From Limnanthes douglasii subsp. nivea (lineage: Eukaryota > Streptophyta > Magnoliopsida > Brassicales > Limnanthaceae), in NCBI GenBank assembly GCA_036936605.1, contig JAUPFV010000001.1, positions 120,226,771 to 120,290,770 on the forward strand: a stretch of 64,000 bases of DNA, written 5' to 3'. Made by a program: the position numbers and the translations under genes. The notes under the pieces are model-generated. The model did no database searches, was not told where the DNA came from, and worked only from the letters and a program-made list of their open reading frames with translations. Shown piece by piece: positions 55,571 through 64,000 of the stretch (within the stretch, counting starts at the first letter, position 1; the number at the start of each line of letters is the position of its first letter).

Positions 55571-55699
55571 ACTATGTTTGGAGCCGCCTCTATGGCAAGA
55601 ATCACAAATTTCTTCCGGAAGAGACACATAGTGACACACAGTTAAAAGCAGGATCGTCTCCCACCTATAAAATAATCGTTCCTCATACTTTTTTTTTGA

Positions 55700-57015
55700 T
55701 AATAACGATATGAGAGAGATCGTTGGACCTCATAAAGTCGCAGTGGTAATTGTGGCCGCAATTACGGGTGATGAGGTGCGGAGAGTTCTGATTGATGCGA
55801 GGATCTCATCAAACATTATTTTCATGAAAATGTTTGCAAAGTTTAAAAAACTCCGCTCATTTTAAGATCTGAGCAGACCATAGTGGGTTTTATATAAGCC
55901 ACAACCGAAGTAGTTGGAGAGTTTGAAGGAGTGGTACAGTTAGGTCTGGGACCTTTCAGAAAAAAGATAATAGTGTTGTTGGTAGTTATGGATGCGCCGA
56001 CCTCGTATAATACTATCTTTGGTAGATCCTGGCTGTATGGAATGCTTGTTGTGGCATCAAAGATCCACCAATATATATGGTATGTGATCAGTAATAACGT
56101 GGGTACAGTACGAAGAAGGCATAAAATATCTACAGAATGTTATTGAACGGCTATGGCATAAAACCCGACAGGGAACTGTAAGAATTATGAATTTATCGGA
56201 GGGAAAGTTTTGAAGATCAAAAGGAAATTATTCATGCAGTTTGGGAAAAATTGATTCCTTTTCTTGTTAAGGTTTCATTTATTTGTCTAGTGTTCGGAGG
56301 ATGTAGCATGGGTCCCCAATAACGTAATTTGACATAGTCTTTCTATACGAAGAAACGTCCGACCAGTCATTCAAAAGCGGCAATATTTTTCTAAGCAGAA
56401 AGTAGAGGCAACCATCACCGAGGTGGATAGCTTGATAAAAATAGGGCATATATGCGAATCCCAGTACCCACTATAGACAACTAACCCCGTCCTCGTTAAA
56501 AAGAATTATAGGAAGCGGGGAATGTATGTGGATTTCACCGACTTCAACATGGCATGCCCTAACGATATTTTCCAATACCAAGAATCGATCAACTAGTAGA
56601 ATCGACATCGGGAAACAAACTGTTATCCTTCATAGACGCGTACGCAGGGTCTAATAAGATATGGTTAGACCCGATGGACCAGGATTACACATCGTTCATA
56701 ACTAGAAGGGTATGCATTGTTACAAGGTTATGATATTCCGTTTAAAAAATGCAATGACAACCTATTAGAGGTTGGTAAACAAGGCCTTCAGGGATCAAAT
56801 CAGGCGAAATATAGAGGTTTGTATAGACGATATGTTGGTCAAAATTATGAAAGATGAAGACCATTTTATCGACCTTAAGGAGACATTTGACAACCTAAAA
56901 AGAATAAGTCTCAAGCTCAACCCATAAAAATGTTCTTTTAGGGTTAAGTCTAAAATTCTTGGAGTACATGATCAGTGAAAGAGGAATAGAGGCTGATCCA
57001 ATTTAACTAAATGCT
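55700..57015 (+). pseudogene. pol: E5 protease and reverse transcriptase
   Basis: The protease shows VRRVLIDARISSNIIF (55770-55830), with D-A-R where DTG is expected, and later SYNTIFGRSWLYGM (56000). RT begins near 56330 and is read only across several frames. It includes YKVMIFRLKNAMTTY, then RLVNKAFRDQIRRNIEV and the catalytic segment CIDDMLVKI (56820; Tyr to Cys in YxDD). KRISLKLNP follows. Many stops. Inactive. Confidence 0.85.
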
Positions 57016-58370
57016 ATGAGTGTTATGGCCCCGCCAATAAATATCGGGAGTTTGGCGGCTTTGAACATGTATATATCTCGATCCTCTGACAAATATGCAA
57101 TGTTCTTTCAGGATTTAAGACAAGCTAAGGAGTTCAATTGGACCTCAGCGTGTACCAAGGCGTTCCTCGGCTTGAAAGAGTATTTGTCCTTCTTTGCTAT
57201 ATTAACCAAGTATGTACCAGGGGAAACTTTTTTGTTGTATATTGTGGTGTCTGATTATGATGTTAGCGCGTCATTTGTTCGAGAGGTGGATAAGATCCAT
57301 GGGCCGATTTACTATGTAAGCAAGTGTTTATTATATGCCGAAAAAGGAACCTGGAACTGGAGAAGCTAGCCCTATCATTAGTAACTATAGATAAAAAATG
57401 TGACCTTATTTCCAGAGTCATTCCATCGTAGTACGAACGTTATTTCCACTAAAAATGTGTTACAACATCCTCATATTTCAGGTCGGATGACCAAGTGGTT
57501 CGTAGAGCTAGGAGATTTTAATATCGGGTTCGAGCCTAGAGTGACCATTAAGGTTCGGGTTTTGGCAGACTTTATAGTTGAATTTCATTATGGCCAACCA
57601 GAAGAAAAGGAAGCTGATAAAAAAAAGCTTGCATAGTGGATTATCCGGACAAATGGAGGGTCCAGCTAATAATGCATTTGGGAATAATTATGCACTACGA
57701 CATAAGGTTTGGGTTTCCAACTTCAAATATTGAGGCTGAATATGAGGAAACATTAGCAGGATTGCGACTTGCGCAAATTTATGAGGTTCAGCACGTTCGG
57801 TTAATAAGTGATTCTCAGCTACCGATTAATCATGCTATCAGACACTCAGTGGTAAGAAAGGAACATTTGGTCAACTATTTGGCAGCACTAAGGGTTTTTG
57901 CTGTGGTATTTGAGAAGATTACTTTTGAGACGCTCATAGAAAGGAAAATGCAATCGCAGATTCATTGGCAACAATGGCATACATCGGGGATTACCCATGG
58001 GTTCTAACACAAGAACACCCGTCAATAATTAGAAGGACCGAGTTATATGATCGACCATAGATGGCCTGCCAAATTTTGACGACTACTAACACAAATCGGA
58101 GATATGACGTCCGAACTTTTTAGAAAAATAACTCTTTACCCACAAATTATTTGTTGATAAAAAGGTATGATTTAAGGTCCACAATTTTGTACTTTTATGG
58201 GAGATACTTTATAAAAAGTTAAAACAGACCTTTGTTAAGATATCTCAGGTGCAACGAGTTTCAGATGGTATATCCGATCTTCATGATGGAGAAGGTCGGC
58301 ATATTATGGTTTCAAGGCTTTGACCACAAATTCTGTAAAAACAATATATCCCACAAGTCCAAAATCTCCG
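57016..58370 (+). pseudogene. pol: E5 RNase H, second RNase H-like domain and integrase start
   Basis: RNase H: YISRSSDKYAMFFQDL, AKEFNWTSAC and SFVREVDKIHGPIYYVSKCLL (57040-57340). The connection is FVELGDFNIGFEPR (57510). The second RNase H-like domain (57640-57990) has TSNIEAEYEETLAGLRLAQI and VRLISDSQLPI. Integrase starts near 58190 with a PLLRYLRC-like segment and HDGEG-like remains, then ends at about 58370 at the boundary to AT-rich DNA. Breaks are fewer here than in RT. Confidence 0.83.
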
Positions 58371-59150
58371 TAGGTTGTATCATAATGCTAATAGTTATTA
58401 ACTTATTATTTTTGTTATACAACTATTTTTTAACTTTAATATATTATTGATTTTTATAATATTTTGATACAATATTTTCTTTTAGATTACACATCAATAA
58501 CAACAAAACAAGTTGAAGTAGACCTAATGGCATGTTACTTTAGGTGGCATGGAATAAAATAAAGCTAAGAGGCAATCTTAATTACATAATTAAGAAGGAT
58601 TAAAATGGAGTAGGTGCATATCATTTTAACATGATTTCACAAGTAGGTTTACGTAGGTTTTGGAAGTTGAAGTTAGCACGTTTCGTAATACATATTGTAG
58701 GAAGGTTTTGTAATTCATATATTTGACATATTCCAAAAATAATGCTTTACCAAGCTTTAAAAATTTGGATTATAGAGAAGTTTCACAAGTTATATTTAGT
58801 CAGACTCTTAAATTTAAATTCTTGATCAAGTTCAGGTTTTTGAATATATAGAAATGATACCGACTGTTCATAAACATAATCGAGAATGAGAATGGGAACT
58901 ATATAAAATGACTAGCTTTGATAACATAGTAGAAGAAGTTATTAATCTTGAAAATTATACAATAAAAAAAGAAAATAAAAAGGCTCATAAAATTGAAGAA
59001 ACAAAAATTAGTAGTGATTTAGAGAGTAACAAAATAAGAAGATTTGGTTGTATGATCACACCTTTATTCAAGAAATTTTGTTACAATTGAAAATATAATA
59101 GTAATAACAAATGAGGATTAACTGGAGTATAAAGTAATTAATTTATCTTG
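58371..59150. other. AT-rich DNA, nothing recognised
   Basis: No coding family, element end or RNA gene seen. A 60-codon Lys/Glu-rich frame at 58908-59090 is within chance expectation for such composition. Confidence 0.55.
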
Positions 59151-59700
59151 ACGTACTCATGTTTCTTAATATATGTATATACTTAGGTTTCTCAAATATA
59201 CCACAAGTCTTATGTTTTGAAAATGTGTATACGCTTAATATTTTCAAATGTAATGTCATTCTGATGTTTTACCACTATGTATATGCTTAAGTTTTACAAC
59301 TTTTTATATGTCGATGTTGTGAAATTGTATGTGAGTCTTATGTTTTGTAACTTTACATATGCTTATGTTTCACTAATATGTATATGTTCAAGTTTCAAAA
59401 ATGCACTACAAGTATTATGTTTTGCAAATATGTGTATATTTATATTTTAAAAATGTATTGCAAGTCTGATGTTTCACAAATGTGTATGTTTTGCAAAGGT
59501 ACTGGAAGTATAATATTTTAAATATATAATATATATTTATGTTTCACAACTTTTTATATGCTTATGTTTCATCATTGTGTACAAGTCTTATGTTTCACCA
59601 TGTCATATATGCTTAAGTTTTGAAACTTTGTATATGCATATATTTATCAAGTTTTAATAATTTTGCATGTTTGATTATACAAATTTTGATATGCAGGTCA
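59150..59700. repeat. Word-like minisatellite A (TATGCTTATGTTTCAC type)
   Basis: A loose repeat of about 22-28 bases built on TATATGCTTA(T/A)GTTT and CACAA(C)TTT, with ACAAGTCTTATGTTT variants, seen over fifteen times. Highly diverged. Confidence 0.65.
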
Positions 59701-59949
59701 TTGATATGCACATCCACATTCTTCTAAGCCATATTAATTTTAAAGTACAACCATCATAGTAACCATAATCAATGTACACCTGAATAACTAAAACAATCAA
59801 CATAATGCTTACAAAATATTGTAACATGATGTTGTGGATATTGTTGACATTGAAGATGGAAGAGATGAGATTAACCATTGGACCTTAATCACGAAGGACA
59901 TTGTCATTCGCGTAGTATAAATATAAAATGATAATACAATATATGGTAA

Positions 59950-60560
59950 GTTTTACCATGTTTTCCAATTTAATTTCACATGTTTTGCAAGATAGGTTTC
60001 AAAGTTCTAATAATCACATGTTTCAAAATACTAGTAACAACATGTTTTAAAATTCTAGTAATTACATGTTTCGCAGTTCTAGTAACTATATATTTTGCAA
60101 TTCTAGTAATAACGTGTTTTGTAATTTAGTAGCCGTATATTTCTCAAGTCTTGGTTAACTGCATGTTTCACAATTCTAATAACCACATGTTTCACAATTC
60201 TAGCAACCACATGTTTCGCAAATCTTGGTTAATGGCATGTTTTGCAAGTCTTGGTTAACTGCATATTTTTCAAATCTAGTAACCGCATTTTCAAGTCTCA
60301 TCTGATTGCATGTTTCATAATTCTAGTAACAAAATGTACCCTAATTCCAGTATATATATTTTACAACTCTTGGTTAATTATATGTTTCACAATTATTGTA
60401 ACAATATTTTTTCAATTCTTGGTTAACTTCTTATTTCACTATTCTAATAACAAGATATTTTGCAAGTATTATCAAGGTTTTACAAGTCCTAGTAACCGTA
60501 TCTTTCACAAACATATAATGACAAGAGTTATAGTTAACTTTTAAAATATACTTAACACGT
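59950..60560. repeat. Word-like minisatellite B (ACATGTTTCACAATTCTAGTAAC type)
   Basis: About twenty diverged units of roughly 24 bases around ACATGTTTCACAATTCTAGT. A sub-variant ends CTTGGTTAACTGC. It continues more weakly to about 60840. Confidence 0.75.
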
Positions 60561-61239
60561 GGTTTTAAACTTTAATAAAGTTGCTTACATATGTAAATTA
60601 ACCTAGATTCCATAAATAAGACAATTCACATTTCATGAATTCAATAAAGTGTGTGTTTTACAAATAACAAAAATCCTTACATTTTGTAACTTAAAAATAC
60701 TTAGAATTCACAACTTAATAATTACATAACTTGCGCAGCTTCAGAAATTCCTTCATTTATAACTTCATACATGCCTAAATTTTGTAAATTAAAATAAAAT
60801 CCTGCATTTTGCAAATTCTAACAGACCCAAATTTCTTCACATATTCTTAATTTATTTTAAAAACGTGGATAACATCAAATTTGATTTAGTTTTAAAAAGA
60901 TTACAAAGACAGACTTAAAGTAAAAGTGGAATATAAAAAAACTCCATGAAAACAAAACTTAAGTAGTATTAGATGATAAATCAAGCTAGTTTGTTTCCAT
61001 TTTAAATCCACTATGAATATATTTTGTTTTCAAGTCCCATATTGTTAATGACTTTGAATCGGGAATTATTGAGAGTATCGTAATTATTCTCATCGTACAT
61101 ACCTTTTGTTAACTCACTATCATAATGAGTAAGGTTAACTCTATTATGCATAATTAGTGTATCTAAAGAAATCCATCTTAATTCTAGACATTTTTTATAC
61201 GCAAAACAAAAAAATCGGCCCAATCCATACCTACAATTG
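60561..61239. other. AT-rich DNA between minisatellite B and the satellite
   Basis: Weak traces of the TTTTGCAAATT words, otherwise unassigned. No gene seen. Confidence 0.5.
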
Positions 61240-62740
61240 ATAATTTTTTTGTATTCATGACCTAGGTTGGAAAATGATACAAACAAGTTTCTAAAGTCAA
61301 TATTTTACGTAAATATTAATAGCACGACATAAAATCAACATATGATCTTAAAAAAACAAATACATTGACGATTGGAATACCATAAACTAATTCAACATTG
61401 CATTGACGACATAGTTAGTTTTATTTAGCACCAACGTGGCGAAATAAGTAAGTCAGATTTCGTATATACCATTTCTTATTTGTTTCGCGTCAACCACATC
61501 ACATATTTCACATATAATGTATATGAAGGTTCGTATGTATATAACAATACATCTCTCAAACAATATTGTTGATTTTCATATTCTTAGCCTAGGTTAGAAA
61601 ACGATAAAAACAAGCATTTAAAGTAAATATTTTACGTAAATCTTTCTAGCAAGACATAAAACAACAGATGGATCATAACAAAAACAATACACTGATAGTT
61701 AGAATAACCTAAAATAATTTATCATTGCATTAGTGATATAGTTAGTTTTATTAGTCATCGATGTGACGAAATAAGTAAACTAAGATTTTACACATATCAT
61801 TTTTTTTATTTTTTTCCATCAACATATTACATGTTTTGCATATAACTTATATATGGTTGTGCATATGTATTATAATATATTCTGCAAGCATTGTCGTAGA
61901 TTTTTTGTATTTCTTGCGTAGGTTTAAAAATGAAAAAACAAGCATCTAAAGTCAATATTTCACGTAAATCCTGCTACCACGATATGAAAAATAATGATCT
62001 TAACAAAATCAATACATTGATGGTTGGAATGGCCTTAAAATAATTCAATATTGTATTGACGATGCAATCAATTTTATCTATCACCGATGGGGAAACATAT
62101 GTAAGTTATTTTTCGTACATACCATTTCTTATTCGGTTCGTATAAACCATATTACACGATTTACATATAATTTATATAAGGTTCTGCGCATATATACAAT
62201 CCATTTCTCAATCACTATCATAGATTTTGTATTCATGGCGTAGGTTGGAAAATGATAAGAACACGAATCTAAAGTCAATATTTTACGTAAATCTTACTAC
62301 TAAAATACAAAAAAATCCTAACAAAACCAATATTTGGAACCTACAATAATTTACCATGCATATACGACATAATTAGTTTTATCCATCGTCGATAAGTAAG
62401 TAAGATTTTACATATACCATTTCTTATTTGTTTTACATCAACCATATCACACGTTATAGATATAATATAAGGTTTCACACGTATAGTATAATATATTTTG
62501 CAAACATTGTCTTAGATTTTTATATTCCTAACCTAAGTTGGGAAATGATAAAAATAAGCATCTAAAGTAAATAATTCACGTAAATCTTGCTATCACGAGA
62601 TAAAAATAATACATGAGTCCTAACTAAACCAATATATTAGTGGTTGAAATAGCCTAAAATAATATATCACTGATTTGGCAAGATAATTAGTTTTATTTAT
62701 AACATATATGACGAAATAATTTATTTAATTTACTATTTTG
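61240..62740. repeat. Tandem satellite, unit about 320 bp, 4-5 copies
   Basis: The marker ACGTAAAT recurs at about 61306, 61633, 61962, 62285 and 62578, that is at intervals of 327, 329, 323 and 293 bases. Each is followed by CTA-CACGA-ATAAAA, then a (A)CAAAACCAATACATTGA segment, CGACATAGTTAGTTTTAT, TACCATTTCTTATTTG and ACATATAATTTATAT. Units are diverged (roughly 75-80 percent identical by eye). Confidence 0.85.
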
Positions 62741-63229
62741 ATACCGTAAATATAATACTATGAACCACATTAGTAGTGTAGTATGTGGATTTCACCATAT
62801 ATAGATAAATTTCTAGTTTATTCACCAATATAATGAAGCAATATCGTTTTGATTTCACCGCGTCCTAACGATATCCAAGGCATGTGTAAAATGTTTAATA
62901 ATTATATTGCGAAACAAAGTGTTTATAATTATGCTTACTTGTGCAAGGAAACTACACCATGTTTGGTAAACGGTAAATAATGTATTTGCGAAATATAACT
63001 AACACATGAGTTACAATTCCTAGCAGAATAAGTTTCGCAAGCGTATTTATACTAGGTATGTACCTCTACTATATAATGTTATCGCATAATATATCTAACA
63101 AGTGAGATGTGAAACCTCGCATTATAATATATCTAACAAATAGCGTGTAAAACCTCGCATTATAAGTTGCATAACATAATGATATTGGGTTTCGTAATGT
63201 GTCTATAACGTATTTAGGAATACAATTAG
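62741..63229. other. AT-rich DNA before the solo LTR
   Basis: Contains a short direct repeat (ATCTAACAA-GTGAAACCTCGCATTATAA, near 63092-63170, two units). No gene recognised. Confidence 0.5.
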
Positions 63230-63602
63230 TGTGGATTATTTCTGATTGAGGGTAATTTTGTAAAGTGTTTTGGGAATTTAAGGTCTAAGATGAAATGTAG
63301 AGAGATAATTAAGGTGTGTGCTTGTATTAAATTCTGATCACCCTCATTAATGAAAGAAGTTGGGGTATTTATACTTAATTAATGACCCATGGGCCTTTCA
63401 GGCCAGATTATGGGCTTGTGTCAAGTTTAAGAACCCATTTAGACTAAGAGATGAAAAGACCAATACCTAGCTGACTCATATCCCACTTAATTTACTCAGT
63501 TTGGTCGTATATGGTTATGGTTTTATCCGAACTGCCCTTCGGATAGGTGATATATCTGGTTTCAATTTTATCCGACCTCATGAACAATGACGATGAGCAT
63601 CA
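63230..63602 (-). repeat. Solo or isolated LTR of the E1 family
   Basis: Matches the E1 LTR over its length in the same orientation: TGTGGATTATTTCTGATTGA at the inner edge, a TATAAATA box on the minus strand (63373-63366), TCCGAACTGCCCTTCGGATA, and the outer end GATGAGCATCA. No primer-binding site or internal region borders it. I see no convincing 5-bp target duplication. Confidence 0.75.
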
Positions 63603-64000
63603 TATTATTCCCCATTTATCTGAATTTATAGATCTAAATGTTTTGATACAAAATAGTTGAAAACAATTATATATATTCCATGACAGTTTCTAGTGACGTT
63701 TCTACCTGAGTTGTTATAACAGTGGTTTCTTAGTTTGTGGTAACACCGATATATGAGATAGAAAGAACGACGGTAAACAAAAAGAGAGGAAGACGAAACA
63801 GAGAATAAACTCTAACCCTAGGTCAGAATATATGAGACTTAGAGAAAAATCAAATTATATTCCAAAAAGTCTGACGATAAAAATAGAGTTTATGAGCCTT
63901 TTATAGAAGGGCTTAAAACCCTACGGAAAAATTAAAACTTGTTTCTCACAAAATAAAATAAAGCCTAACCCAATTTCAAAGTGATTGGAGTTGGTTAAGT
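63603..64000. other. Unassigned right end
   Basis: Resembles the U3-R part of a further LTR read on the minus strand (TATAAAAGGC-type box near 63904-63897), but no boundaries or element can be fixed. No coding sign. Confidence 0.35.

Larger units (their letters stand above)
53101..58370 (+). mobile_element. Ty3/gypsy element E5, strongly decayed, 3'-truncated
   Basis: Plus strand: probable 5' LTR ending CCATCA at 53573, then a primer-binding site, gag, protease, RT, RNase H, second RNase H, and only the start of integrase near 58200-58370. The left LTR limit is not determined. No aORF or 3' LTR follows. Amino-acid similarity to E1-E4 is moderate, so it is another family of the same lineage. 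Confidence 0.85.

Noticed and set aside
58908..59090. Small Lys/Glu-rich frame
   Set aside because: Within chance length for such AT-rich sequence and without similarity to anything I know.
61011..61286. 91-codon minus-strand frame next to the satellite
   Set aside because: Overlaps the start of the tandem satellite and shows no family features.
63225..63607. Target site duplication around the isolated LTR
   Set aside because: Left flank ATTAG and right flank TATTA do not match at any sensible LTR boundary.
1..64000. tRNA, rRNA or CRISPR-like features
   Set aside because: No cloverleaf-like or rRNA sequence was recognised by reading, and the tandem arrays are not spaced like CRISPR repeats. 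A covariance-model scan was not possible.

Overview
This window looks like a transposon-dense stretch of plant nuclear DNA, probably from a flowering plant. It has one intact-looking host gene, a nine-exon cytosolic-type tyrosyl-tRNA synthetase (11596-15050, + strand). Almost everything else that can be recognised is retrotransposon, in various stages of decay, inside AT-rich non-coding sequence. The plant assignment rests on the synthetase, the Tat-like Ty3/gypsy elements with an antisense reading frame, the L1-type LINE with a terminal RNase H, a copia relic and short GT-AG introns. I cannot name a species.

Layout. 1-5216: Ty3/gypsy element E1 on the minus strand, cut by the left window edge, with its 5' LTR at 4810-5216. 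About 5515-10545: a 5'-truncated, broken L1-like LINE on the plus strand. 11106-15250: the synthetase gene. 15250-17646: a stretch with a broken gene for a PB1-like N-terminal domain (probably from a Mutator-like element), ending in a 24-bp repeat. 17647 to about 24780: element E2 (plus strand, same family as E1), lacking gag and both LTRs. 24780-25579: an AT-rich minisatellite and a 28-bp duplication. 25524-48486: element E3, whose interior is inverted with duplicated edges, and whose integrase is split by element E4 (30987-41412, minus strand, both LTRs present, 5-bp target duplication AACAC). 48500-50600: a copia relic (minus). About 53100-58370: a decayed gypsy element E5 (plus) with a different primer-binding site. 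58370-63229: AT-rich DNA with word-like minisatellites and a roughly 320-bp tandem satellite. 63230-63602: an isolated LTR related to that of E1.

How the parts work together. E1-E4 share one plan: gag, aspartic protease, reverse transcriptase, RNase H, a second RNase H-like domain and integrase on one strand. E2, E3 and E4 also carry a long antisense reading frame (aORF) that converges on the end of pol. The aORF copies in E2, E3 and E4 each have a TATA-like box 80-175 bases upstream on their own strand. They share an intron at the same position, and C-terminal F-x-E-x-(F/Y)-P-K-like and acidic segments. The aORF therefore looks like an independent spliced transcription unit inside the element rather than a shadow. 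This is the most interesting system in the window. No element looks able to move on its own: every one has stops, frameshifts, lost catalytic residues or truncations.
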